Origin: Haemonchus contortus
Taxonomy: Eukaryota; Nematoda; Chromadorea; Rhabditida; Trichostrongylidae
DNA length: 64,000 nucleotides
Direction: 5' to 3'
NCBI GenBank assembly: GCA_000469685.2
Contig: LS997562.1
Coordinates: forward strand, 31,827,715 to 31,891,714
The position numbers were made by a program, and so were the translations under genes. Each line of letters begins with the position of its first letter. The stretch's first letter is position 1. The notes under the pieces were generated by a model that searched no databases, had not been told where the DNA came from, and saw only the letters and a list, made by a program, of their open reading frames with translations. Positions 1 through 11,596 of this stretch are shown in pieces.

Positions 1-3000
1 CAAGATCTCGAGCTTGAAACAAATCAGAAGGGCCTTCATAATCTTCGTCTGTATCATTCATACCCCTTATCGTAAGATCTCTCACGGCCTATGCTGAGCT
101 GACCAGTCATTCCTCCTCATATGCCATCCCGTTTTAAACCATTAATAGAATTAGTCGTTTGCTCTTCTTGGCTTTATAAATACTCACTCGACTAGCTTGA
201 AAGCAACTTCAATGTATTTCTGAATCTCTGAGTAAGGTTGTGATCATTCCACTCTGAAATGATTCCCGATTTCAGACCCATCGTCTGGAGGATCGGACGA
301 CTGGGCGAAAGGCAAAGGCGGTGTCAAATATGTCTATTTGATGGAACTGCGTCCTAGTGAAGAAGGTGGGTCAAATTCGTGAAATAAGAGTGGAAATATA
401 ATGAAAATATCAAATGAAATCAAATTGTATTCATTCAATTGGGTATGAGTATTGTACAAGGCCAGGGAAAATTTTCTTGCCATCTGAAGCTCTAAAAAAT
501 CTACCACTTTCCCTTTCAGTATGGGACGGATTTATCTTGGATTCCCGTCAATTGATTCCGACCGGACGTGAAACATGGGCAGGCATCAAGGTGGTCATCG
601 AAGCGGTATTGAAGCTGAGGCGAGGTAGTTTTGAAGACAATCAAGAGCTTATACCGTCTCCTAGTGGCTCAGGCAAGGCGTTGAAAATTGTACGAGGTTG
701 TTGAAATTGGAATCATAAGTTTTAGTAAAAGATTCCAAATAATCAAAAGCACATGGCTTTAATCTAAAATTGCGCGTTTGCATTTTTCAATTATTCCATT
801 TCTTCGGATTGTGTTAGTATGAGTGGAACACCATCATACCGCAAGCCGCTCATGTTAGTACATTCGAGAGATAAACTAAAAAAACTATGCGAGATAATAT
901 CGGAAAACAACTAAGAAGTGGTTGGAATAATATTCCTTTTTGAACCTGAGTTTTAAAACTTCATTTCTTAGACTTTTTTTACCCTGATAGGCTTCTTCTC
1001 GAATCACTCGGAACATAGTTTCAAACCTCTTTGGTCGCCCATCAGCAGGTTGACTGTATGAAATCCTTACTCGATAATGTGGTTCACAGTTGGAAGAGAA
1101 CCTCCACAGCTTTATGTGCTCCAATCGCCGAATTTCAGGCAGAATACTTTCGGATTACATTATTCCTCTCTTCCTTCTTCCATCTTTACTTATTCGTAAT
1201 TGCACTAAGCTTCTTCGCAATCTTTCCTCTGAAGGCGTACCCCGACATAGTCCTTCTCACACTCGAATTGTGAGATTAGGATTATTGAGATGAATCCTAG
1301 TAGGAAAGAATCTTAGCAAAAGCCGAGAAAGGGGATGAACAATCAGGAGTAGTGTTCTCGAAAGTAGCTGAAGGCCTTTATGGAAGTTCGGTGACTTTGA
1401 AAATCTGTCACTAGGAAATGGTTATATGCGACTTCATATGCTGAGCAGGTGCAAGGCACCATAGCACTGTGTTTATCTCACTACCCGTCTCATGTCTAGA
1501 AAATGTTTCCGTGAAAAGATGCCTCGGCTTTGCTAACGTCGGCGTTGCACTTGAATTCGACTACCTTTGTGGTGAAGTTGTTCCGTGTAAGAATGAGTCT
1601 AGTTCGACCCGGGGTTGGTCCGTACCCTGTTCGGCTGATTTGTTGATTTATTGTACTTAAGATGTTCTCGTACTACGAGTCGCTCAAAGTGTTCCTTGAG
1701 GTAAAGGTCAGTTTGTTTACGAGCGCAGAGCTGTAGTTTTAGATATGAAGAGGCTCAATAAGCAGGAGCCAAAGCACTGTTGTCACCCGATCCTTGCGAT
1801 CCTGATTCGATGTCCCTCACTGAGGTGCATTCATTCGTGGTGGGAATAGTTCTAATAAGGAAGGGGAAGATCTAGTGAGCAAAAGATGTGGCTGCATAAT
1901 TGCGCGCTGATCGAGTGATGAACAAAAATACAAAGGGATGCGACCCCAGGCCAAAATGGGGGTAGGGGCTCTTCTGCCGCAGACGAGGTGATAGGCGCGT
2001 GGTGCTCCACCTTGAAGCATATTATGTCAAAGCGGACGTATAAGGATGAAGGACGGAAAGGCGAGGACCAGCTGCCAGTCGAGACAATCGACGAAGGAAG
2101 AACTGTCGGTTATTTGGCGTCAAAGCCTAGCGCACTGGCCTTCTAGAAGCTTCAGCAATAGCTTACATTTCAAACTGGCTCGCAGTTTGAAATATGCGTC
2201 GCGGTTCCCCCGCACCTCCCACCTCGGGGCGATCGTTGCAATACTTTTTGACTTTTCTGCACTGTCTATTAGAAGTCCTTGTGATTAATTCTCATTTTCC
2301 TAACTTCTGTATGCTCATGCAGCACAGTTACACCTTGACTCTGCCTTTCACACCGTTATGTGTCGTAGTTAGTTTCTGTGTGATCTTCGATATCTAATCA
2401 GACTGCACATATGTAAGATTGATTCCTCGCCTTACATCGAGATCGTCCCAACTGGAACCCACTTCTTCCAACTGGGAAGTAATGCTTTCCCTCGAAATCA
2501 CTCACGAAAGAACATATTTCTTCACAATCACGTGGTTCAGTTGTCCATATATGTATATACGTATCTGAGAATGTCAAAACTTTCATCCAAGGGAGATCTT
2601 TCGAGTACTAGTGAAAATTCATCTGACGTATGAGCGAACAAAGAGAATTAGTGTAAAAAAAATCAAAGAATTACGATCAAAAGTGTTAAGTGGGGGTTTC
2701 ATGTGCTCAAGGGAAGCGATGTTTTCTGGAGATGTAGTTCACGAAAGTTTTGCGGCAGTGTTTAAGTGAAGTATTACAAGGTGTGATCCAGAATAGTGTA
2801 AAGGTGACGAGGAAGGGGCGAGAACTGTTTCATTTGAAGAAGTTCAAGGTTTCGGAAAAGGGTAAAAAGGATTACTACCAGTCATGACGACGGCGGTGGC
2901 ACTGAATGAGTATTGTAGATGCTGCCAATTTATGCAGTTGCGTAAAACGCTGATTTCAGTAGGCCAAAACAGCCAGAATTGACTCTGCTATCATAGAGCT

Positions 3001-3631
3001 CACACCGAGAGCCAGTTCTCCCATTTGAAGGTACTGTTCGTAGTTTGTTTTAACGAAGAAGGCCGTATGCTCATTTGCGAGACACCCAGAAGTCCTAACA
3101 TGAAGACTCCAACCGTCGCCACCTATCACAATTAGTGGCTTAGATTTTCAACACATGTGCTCTAGTGTGAGAGGTGCAGCTTCGACGAGAACGTCAACAG
3201 GGCCACTTTTGGATGTGTGCGTCAGGCAAGTCATTTCTGGTGCCCTGTCTCGGTCATTTTTCGACTTAATGGTATCCAATAAGGTTTCTTTCGAGGTGAC
3301 GGAAGAATCAAAATCAGCATATAAAAAAGGAGTGGATGACGTTCTAGACGGGAATCCCGATAGCTTGCCCATGTCGGCGAGAAATTAAATCCAACAATTC
3401 ATCCCAAACAGAAAATCCAAAAACAGAAGGCAAAGAATTAATTTTCATCAAATCAGCATATGAAAAGGAGGAGTTGTAGTTGAAAAGCCAGTCATGAATT
3501 CAGGCATAATAATAAATATTGTATTTTATTCCACTAGAAAAATGTACTAGATATAACACGTACTAGATGCACATGTTTCAATTTTAGCAACCTTACAGTT
3601 GTTGCTGTTAGATCGTTGTAGTTGCTTTTAG
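1..3631. other. Intergenic DNA, no supported gene
   Basis: I find no recognisable gene here. Open frames are all under 100 codons (for example about 414-704 on + and 885-1124 on -). None shows a known domain or a chain of exons joined by good splice sites. Some may be hidden exons of unfamiliar genes, but nothing in the sequence supports that. Confidence 0.5.
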
Positions 3632-5064
3632 ACTGACATAGTAGTACACTGCAAACACACAGGTAGTACTGTAGAATCTTCGCCTCCAGTAGAGGAACCA
3701 AGCACAACAACCACTAGCTACACTACGACTACGATGGCCACGACCGCGATGATTCCGACGTACAGCACAACGATGGAGACAGGAGCTGTCAGCTGGGGTA
3801 TTGACATACTGTCCGCACCGCTTCCTCACGACACTACGCTTTTCCAAAATTTCCTTCCACTCACCACTTTAACTACCCCATTCGCCATCACAGATGCACC
3901 TCTCAGTTTTACGAGCGTCTTTCATGCGCCTGCTCAGCCAAAACGTGCTATTGAAGCGGAGAGATGGATCTTTGTTGAGTCACCGCTGTATACTGCAGCT
4001 CGTATTGGTACTACCCGACCTGCTCCACCACCGCCACCGCCGCCTCCACCACCGCCAACAACGACAACAATATTCACAACAACAACTTCGACAACCACAA
4101 CAACGACTACTCCGATAACAACTAGAGCTCCAGTGTCCACGAGTCCATTCTTTAGACGTCGACAGTTCCGGCCATCGCAAGTAAGACCGGTGAGTTAATC
4201 TATGAACGAGTTTTCTTAATTACATTATGGTTTATGTTCATTTTCATCCTTTGTGAGGCGACCTTCTCTTTCTGATCTTTAACAGTTTTTCACTTTGTCG
4301 AAGCAAAAATAGTTAGAGTTTGCTTAAGCGTGTGGTCGTTAGCGCAGAAGCTCGCGCTGCTGCTATAGAACGATATCGTGAGCAGCAAGCGCGTCTGGAC
4401 GCTATGCGGCAACGAATACGGACTGATTCGGCTCGTAACAGACAGAGTGAGTTTAGAACAGACCTTTTTGATTTTACAAAGAAGGAAAAGATCATGACGT
4501 GGACTGATCTTTTTAATCGATCTCCTAAAATCAGTCGCTTTCATTTCATCGCAGTTCAACTTTAGGAGGAGATGTACGCTCTTCGAGCCGACGCACGAGT
4601 TCAACTTCAACTGAAAGGCCAACAGTGTCGAACGATACTGGCGGTGTGAGTATATTTCTTCTCATTTTTTCGTGATTGACTAGAGCAGTTAATAGCCTAA
4701 CAGAGCTCAGTGATAAAACGAATCTGTTAGCAATTTATTGACTGAGGCCTTACTAAGACTACCTGAGATGAGTATTGACGATCAAGAGTTTCGATCCTGC
4801 ACCCTTAGAAACGTACCACTCATTTACAGGTTGGACTTAGTGTAGTACTTCTTGTAACCTCGAAGATGCTGCTGAAGCTGCACTATTTTTATTCCTAGGA
4901 TGGTTGCTTTTATTTTAGTCGTCAATGTTCTTGCTCCACTTTTACAGGCAGATGTAAGCAAAGGAAACAATCGATCGATAAATGGAGTGCATTGTCGTAT
5001 ATTTAGACCGGGACTAAGCGAAATCGCTAAAATAATCAGAAAGCATAAGTTTCACGTGAACTGA
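3632..5064 (+). CDS. Probable Pro/Thr-rich protein, about four exons, 5' end unknown
   Basis: The function is not recognised. The proposed coding order is an exon ending at 4189, then about 4331-4446, 4566-4645 and 4948-5064 (stop TGA 5062-5064). The frame of the first exon is open from 3632, but its true acceptor or start is unclear. It encodes a Ser/Thr-rich stretch, then a run of 11 prolines, a long Thr-rich tract and a basic end. The second exon encodes a charged, helix-prone segment rich in Ala, Arg, Glu and Gln. The third is Ser/Thr/Arg-rich. Phases agree at each junction (0, 1, 0) and the donors are strong (GTGAGT three times). The Thr-rich tract resembles mucin-like, O-glycosylated linkers of secreted or cell-surface nematode proteins, but no signal peptide is visible because the start is not resolved. 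The last exon contains another good donor at 4954, so the gene may continue. Low-complexity sequence makes this a moderate call. Confidence 0.45.
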
Positions 5065-7310
5065 ACGGCCATGATAGCAACAGATCAACTTGGAAATGAT
5101 CCTCATTAAATTAAAAATATAGCCTTCCGTGTCCGTGTTGATACTTCTTTCAGAACTTCCACAGCTGAGTTTGACATTACATTTGCGAACATTTGCGAAT
5201 TTGTCACTTTGAACTTCTGAGGACTCTATTGCAGGAAAGGGTAGCCAGATTTGACTGGTGTGAGACAACTGCATTTCGAGTACCAGTGAAATAAGGGCTA
5301 GTGATGAGAAACCGGTTCTCTAGCGGCTCTCCATTTCGCACATTGTCCGCTACACCCTGCGTAGATGTAATAGCTGCATCAAAGTCCTTAAAGGAAGAAC
5401 GATCTCCTCGTCCCCGATCAGCCCCGTTTGTTATTATTCGACGTAACGTGCTTGACCAACATGAGGATGTTGAAGTGCATCTCTGGTTAACATAAAGCAT
5501 TGGCCACGAATTCGGCGCTCAGATCATATGCAAGCCCACTTGGCGCTAGTCCATCTTTGCCTAACCTCGATTCATTTGAATCACAATGACTTACTAATCA
5601 TTACTCTGAGGACGATGCTGAAACAATGCGTATAATTTTAGCCACGCACCTGCGCTGATCGATCACCATGGTGCTCAGCATGGATGCAACGAAGTGCTCG
5701 TGTCTGCGTTATTTCGTCGATCTTCATGCGTCGAGACTGTGCAAGAACGTGTCGTTTCTGCTGATCCATTTGTTCTTTTTATATCGTTTCGTTCATACTC
5801 TCAATGCCCAGGGCTCTTGTCCATTGTTGATTCGTGTACATAACCGGATATAGTCGATTCAACTTCCTCGCCGTTTTCTTGCTTTCATTATTCACTGCGC
5901 GTTTATAGCGCGGAATTGTTTCTATTCGTCATTCCATGTCTTTTACTAGGTATTCAGTTTTTTTCAATGTGCCTGGTCCAAGCGATCGGCTGGCCGTCTC
6001 CCGGGTGATAAATGTTGCTCATCGTCACGTTTGTCATAGTTTTGTTTTGTCTGAGGTTCTCCATTACTCGGCTTCTTTTCGTTACTCCATTTTCCCCATT
6101 TTCCCCTGGAATAAACACAACACAGGAATATGTGCTGATCACACCACTCCGAATAAATTGAGAAGTATCGAATGCGGCAGGAGTGTAGACCACGCAGTAG
6201 GTAGCTGAATAGTCGTGTGTGGCTGGTGCACCGGGCGAATAAGACATTCCGACGAGCTTCCTAAATGCATAATTCAGCAGAACACAGGATCAAGTGTCCC
6301 TTCTTAATTTTAGAAATCTACCTATCAAGCTGCTTTAAAGGCACAGTTCACTATACTTTTTGGTTATTCAGATAATGACGCAAAATGAAAGAGAAGGTGT
6401 ATTCCATAAGTAATTGTGGACTTCCAAAAGTCTTTGAAAAAGGGCTAGACGAGAATAAGACCAGTAAAGTGAAGTAGAAGGGTATTTGGACGAGCTATAT
6501 ATTGTGTGTTACTGCGTAGCGTGGGTCCTGGCAGCAAGCAGAAAAGCAGAGAGTGACGGAATAGGAGTAACACATCACCTCAACACCCGGCGAACAGTTG
6601 ATTGCATCATGATCGTGTGGGTCCTGGTGCGAATAGCGCAACCTGTGTCGCCTCTGCACACATCTGACATAAAATCGGTCGATGGGAGTGGCACCCGACC
6701 GACCCCGTAATGCGGCACCTACTATGCCCTGGGTCTTGAGTTTTTGGGCTTGATAACAGTCCTTTCTGTTACACTTGGGCTGGGTAATCATGAAGGGAAA
6801 TCTACGAAACCATGTTTACGTGAACTGTGCTTCAACTGCTTTCTGCTCCTCTGAGCCAAAGACCCTAACCTGGTCTCAGTAACTGGGACATGGCTGTTTT
6901 CGAAATACCTGTTGCAGCAATGTTTTTGGCCAAATTCATAAAGGCTACCCACTTAATCGTAACGGAAGCCGAGATGGCGGTGTGTACATGATTAGCGAAA
7001 ATATTAGTTGAGCTGCTCTACCTGCACTCTTAGCCTCTAGTCGGATCTTCTTCGATTATATTGTCTTGAGACACTTGTTCTAACCATTTAAGAGTAAATT
7101 CAAATTGTGGTTCGCCCAAGTGAAGTTCAAACGAGAATGTGAAACTCAATGAGATGGGCTAGAGCTTATTCTTTCGGATAGGCGTTCAATCGCGCATGGG
7201 TGCTCGGATCATGAAATAAACTAGCCACATGGAAATACTATTAGGTTGGAAGGAAGGTCCTGCAAAAAGAAGGTGTTTTGGCCGTCACCTTGTGTAAAGG
7301 GGTTATCGAA
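5065..7310. other. Intergenic DNA, no supported gene
   Basis: No recognisable gene or RNA. A 64-codon frame at 5301-5495 (+) and a short open exon after the acceptor at about 5234 could be 3' exons of the preceding Pro/Thr-rich gene, but neither is tied to it by a clear phase match. The segment at about 6490-6790 has GC-rich, low-complexity sequence like transposon debris. Confidence 0.4.
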
Positions 7311-7628
7311 GCCGCCGATCACGAATATGGCATTCTTTGTGAAACGGGTAGCTCTCTTTGACGTTAGGTCGAGCCTAATTACCTGAGGGCACCTTAGAGA
7401 CTGCGCTTCAGACCTCTCGAGCAGACGGAATGAAATCGAAATGGGCAGACCCGCTTTTGCTAGAAAAGGTTCGTGAAAAGGGATAGTGCCTGTTATAGAT
7501 ATGATCAGGACATCGAATAACCCCTATATACAAATTTACAGCGAATATGGTGAAAACACCCCTGGCGCCGAATTGGCGCCAATTTGGCGCAGCGCCAGAA
7601 ATGGATACCATATTCGTGATTAGCGGCC
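7311..7628. repeat. Small element bounded by imperfect inverted repeats
   Basis: About 25 bp at 7311-7335 and the reverse complement of 7603-7628 match at most positions; the shared core is ATCACGAATATGG. The roughly 318-bp segment contains no gene. Near its right end, 7562-7598 is a GC-rich near-palindrome centred on AATTGGCGCCAATT. The structure suits a short non-autonomous DNA transposon (MITE). No target-site duplication was established. Confidence 0.5.
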
Positions 7629-7639
7629 AGACACCCAAA

Positions 7640-9253
7640 TTACTTTCACTGCCAACTTTCGCGAATTACAATGAACGTTTTTAAAGTACAGAGTGAAGCG
7701 CCTTTGCGCCAACTGATGACGCCCTTGTGCCACCCGATGCGCTCAGTGCTCGTGGGCCGCATCAGGATACGCACTGTCGTGGCTTCCGCCCGACTTATTG
7801 AAGGGCCACGCCTGGTCGGGCGCGCAGGGGTCCCGGCGCGCACAGCGTATCGGTGCCTGCGCGTCGGCTATACTCGACGCGTACTCTGGCCTAATGCTAG
7901 CCGACAGTGTGTCCCCATCGATCGTCGTAGCCGGCCGCCACTGCCCGTCGTCCTGTCTTCGTACCGCTCGAGCTTGAAAGTGTGATGCAATCCGATGGAA
8001 TGTGATGTGATCGACTTGGGCATGGAAGCCCAAAGGTGCCGAGCGGTCCCGAGCCACGTCGCCTCCCCTCGTACTGCGTTCGTACCACCTGAGACGTAGG
8101 TTGCTGGTTTCCATCGTAGCTTATTTGCTGACGTATTTCATGTTCCTTTTTTTATGTATATATGTATATAACAGGCATCTCCTTTTTATCAATTTTTTTC
8201 AATGTCGTATTAACATTTCCTTATTTATTGGCGTATCCATGAAGACTGCGTACAGTATTGTGTTAGTGGTTTAAGATCGCAGACGGTGATGCCGTGAGAA
8301 TTATATCTGATTTGAATGTTAAAGATAGGCTGTGGCAGGTCATCCCGGGTCATAGGAAGTAGCACGCGTAGGGTAGAGGTAGGAGTGCAGGGACAGCGTA
8401 GGGGCCGCTAGGGCCAAAGTAATATCCCGCGTGGCAAAAGGGCGAGAGCGAGCGCAGCGTAAGACCCCGATCAGGCAATCACGCCGACGGCGACGCCGCT
8501 CCTAAGCGGCGAACACCGATGCCAACGTATAGCGAGGAGCAAGGCGTCACCGCCGGCGCGATGCGCACCCTCTGACGGCATTTGCCTTGGAGCATGTTAT
8601 TATCCAAGCAGAGCTGCGTAATGCTTTTAATGACAACATAATCTCAACATCACCTGTCGCACTTGTCAACCCGTTTGTCACAGATTTCCTCGGAAGTCTC
8701 AGCTTCGCCTCCATTCATCCCTGTCGTGAGCCAAAATATTCCGCCCTGAGGGTGGTGTCGGCCGCCTTAATGTTCGTTCAAAACCACGAATGAACCACTC
8801 TTTTCTTTTTCCTTTCGTATTTCGTAATCTTTTATTATGTATGATTACCATGAGATCTCGGTTACGAAATGTTGCTGCATGATACGGTACTACTCCTATA
8901 AGAGACGGTTGATCTGTCTTCATCGGTTTATTCCAGCCTTGTCGTACTGTTAAGTGCTCTTTTTATCTCAATTAATAAAGGTCCATTTCTCGACAGCCTA
9001 CCCCTAGACAACCCGTAATCGACCGGGCGACCGAAGAATTATTATTAGTGTTATTATGTTATTATTATTGTTTACGAACTCTGATGTGTAGAAATCAGGA
9101 AAAGATTGGTTTGTCTAATAATGGCGCTCTCCCAATCCCCATTCCTTTGTACATTGTCATAGCATTATTTAATCTAGCTAGTTTGGATCTTTCTGTAGAA
9201 ATGTCACAAAGGCGATCTAAGGGTGATCTTCATTAATCACACTTTGACAACCA
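7640..9253. other. Gene-free DNA with two GC-rich blocks
   Basis: Blocks at about 7740-8110 and 8340-8590 are clearly richer in G and C than the AT-rich surroundings. They carry open frames up to 123 codons on the minus strand (7743-8114), which I treat as by-products of base composition, because the predicted peptides are Arg/Ser-rich and resemble nothing known. A CG-rich stretch at 8480-8550 contains short palindromes. The remainder, 8590-9253, shows nothing recognisable. Confidence 0.4.
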
Positions 9254-9316
9254 TGCAGCCCATATGTGGGCTGCACCTTGTCGGCCACCAGGGACCTTGC
9301 AGCCCACATATGGGCT
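9254..9316. repeat. Pair of hairpin palindromes in inverted orientation
   Basis: GCAGCCCATATGTGGGCTGC (from about 9254) is itself almost a perfect palindrome. Its reverse complement recurs at about 9298-9316 with one mismatch. About 25 bp separate the two copies, so the DNA could fold as two small hairpins or one long stem. No gene overlaps. Confidence 0.6.
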
Positions 9317-9550
9317 ACACTTTTTTCAATTTTTCATTTTCAATTCAATTTTTTCATTTTTTTCAATTCAATTTTTGTTCGGTTTTTAGTTTATACATAT
9401 CTTGATGAATTAACAAACGGAGCTGCTTAAAAATAAAACCTCCACCAACAAATTTATAAACAAAATAGTGATTAAATATTGGCTCTTTTTCGAGTGACCT
9501 GTTATTGAATGCCGTAACATTTTAGAACTCGTATACCTCTTATCAATTAC

Positions 9551-11160
9551 CTAGTTTATGAAACCTATTGAAGCGCTCTGCACAGAAAATGATTCGCACT
9601 TGTTCCACCGCGTATTTACCCTTCTCCTATGACGGAGTGCACCAGCTCGCCCCTCTTCTGAAGACTTGAGTGCATAGCAGTGTGTGCAGCTCCTTGTGAT
9701 GGTTTTTGGTCCGTGCACTCCCTCCGAGTGGTGTCTTGTAGAGGGTATGAGGTCCAGACCCGTTAAATGAGAGCTTCTACTAATTCCATTTTGAAGTCGT
9801 TCAGTTTTACCTTTTTGACGACAACATTGTAGAGCTTCCACGCGTTGATGACTGCGACTTGTGCGATCAATTGGAGGAAAATCCATTTTGAAGTCGTTCA
9901 GTTTTACCTTTTTGACGAAAACATTGTAGAGCTTCCACGCGTTGATGACTGCGACTTGTGCGATCAATTGGAGGAAATCCTTACGCACCATTTAGCAGTT
10001 TTACGCGAAAAGGAGTGTATGCTGCGAGCTGGTTGGGGACGTCTACAGAGCATTTGAGATCGTGTAGTCTTCGACAACCGTGGATTTACCATTGGAGTTG
10101 ATGCTCCCATCGTGCTTTGTCGACAGTAGCAATACTCACGTTTGCCCTTCCATTTCATAACGAGAATACCTGCTCTTTTTGCTGGAAAAAACTTCGTTCC
10201 TGTTCAGTTTTTTCCCTTGATTGCCTCTGGAATTCCTTTTCTATTCATTCGCAAGGTTCTTATCGAAGGCATACTCATCTTCAAAAGTTTTTTAGCCACG
10301 GTAATGCTGGTGTAGGAGCTATCGTACACAAAGTACGTCCCTCATCCATGATTTCTTCGATTAGCCCCATGACAGCTGAGTCCGAGTGCCCATTCTCCCT
10401 GTATACACCTTCGTTTGGCTGTGTATCCGCCTCGTCAACATATTTTGAACAGCTTGATACCGTAGCGATGCTTTTTGGACGGTATATACTGCCTGAAGGA
10501 AGTTCGCCCTCTGAATGGTACCAGGGATTCGTCTATGCAGACGTCGCTGCCGATAGAAAAAGCGCTCATAGCTGCCAAGTTGAAGAGGTCAAGAACGTCC
10601 TTATTTTATGCAGGTTGTCCCTATCGAATTCGTCGCTGTTGGCAACGTGGAGGGAAAGAAGCTCTTTGAACCTCCTCCTAGCCATAACATGACCGACATG
10701 CGAATGACCACCTACATAGCTGGGTTCAGTAATCATGCAGTCGTGGTAGTTGACGATTCCCATTTGATGGCAGATTTCGAAAAATTTCCTCTTTTCGACC
10801 CCCATCGTATCTTGGAAGTCCGATCCTAATTTCTCCGCTCTTCGCTGGCCATACCTGTTCGCTTCGGTGACTCCATCATCTCAGCATCAAGAAACAGATT
10901 TTGGAAGTCGACAGGATGGCTGCAACTAAAAACATGGGCGGCTGGTCATTCTCCAAATCCATCGGTCTTGAGTTGATGTGGTTGTTGACCAGGACATTTC
11001 AGGTTCATCACCAAATTCCGATTGACTTTCATAGTCAGGATCCTCGTCTTGTAGTTGCGATTCGTCTGCGGTGTCATCCTGATGTCCTTCGCTATCTTCA
11101 TCAGGTTCGACCAGCAGTTGATGAAACTGTTCTTAAAACCGTTCTTGTGACGTATTCATA
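9551..11160 (-). pseudogene. piggyBac-type DDE transposase, decayed
   Basis: Read on the minus strand from about 11110 downward, the order matches piggyBac transposases. An acidic Asp/Glu-rich N-terminus (about 11110-10910) comes first. Next is the DDE_Tnp_1_7 start with NYHD, MARRRFKELL and LHKIRTFL (10805-10570). Then CIDESLVPFRGR and RQYIPSK (about 10540-10470) carries the first catalytic Asp context. A YDSSYTS block (about 10320) corresponds to the DNWYTS motif. KWKGKRE follows at about 10155, then an INAWKLY-like segment and a Cys/His remnant toward 9600. Stop codons and frame changes occur throughout (for example after FKIC near 10458), and the region with the third catalytic Asp was not seen. 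It is an inactive relic abutting the LTR element to its right. Terminal inverted repeats and TTAA sites were not located. Confidence 0.8.
9785..9998. repeat. Direct tandem duplication, period 107 bp
   Basis: The block starting CCATTTTGAAGTCG at 9786 recurs at 9893 and runs almost unchanged to about 9980, giving two copies at a 107-bp spacing. It lies inside the piggyBac relic. Since 107 is not a multiple of three, the duplication by itself breaks the transposase frame. The copies differ at very few bases, so the duplication is much younger than the decay of the gene. Confidence 0.85.
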
Positions 11161-11181
11161 ATCATTAGGGACAGGAGAGCC

Positions 11182-11596
11182 TGACTGGTCGATCCCGTGA
11201 CGTAGTCGCCACAGCAGGAGTGAGAATTTTTGAAAAACCCGCCAAAATGGCCCGCTTCTCAAGAAACATGCCACGAGAGCCCGTGCACCCGCCGCGGTTC
11301 CTCGCGGCCTCAGTTACCGAAACCTGCGCGGGCTTCAGAGTTTTGATCAAAATTGCGGGGGAAAACCGCGCACCCATGCTGGATTGTTCCTCTCATTCTC
11401 CTTGTTTTGTTTTATGTGTTATGTTTCATTGCTGAATTGCACATTCCTTCTCTCATTCTTGTTGTTGTTGCTTTACGTTTCATATTTTATGTTTATGTTT
11501 GATTTGTTGTCCGCTCGTACGCACTGTTTTTGTTGTTCGTTCATACGCATCGTTGTTCTGGTGGGTGTTATATAAATGTTTAATTACCCAAGTTTG
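11182..11596 (+). repeat. 5' LTR of the BEL/Pao-like element
   Basis: It matches the right LTR closely from about 11259 (AAGAAACATGCCACGAGAG) to the end at ATTACCCAAGTTTG. The first about 75 bp are clearly diverged from the right LTR. The start is set at TG 11182 because that gives a length (415 bp) like the other copy (419 bp). Many single-base and short length differences show the insertion is old. Confidence 0.65.

Noticed and set aside
3934..4180. Minus-strand Gly/Val- and Arg/Trp-rich open frames
   Set aside because: They are the reverse complement of the poly-Pro and poly-Thr codons of the + strand gene, so a composition artefact.
7743..8114. 123-codon minus-strand frame
   Set aside because: It lies in a GC-rich block where stop codons are rare, and has no domain or splice evidence.
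10117..10692. 191-codon + strand frame, the longest in the window
   Set aside because: It is antisense to the piggyBac transposase, whose motifs read clearly on the minus strand.
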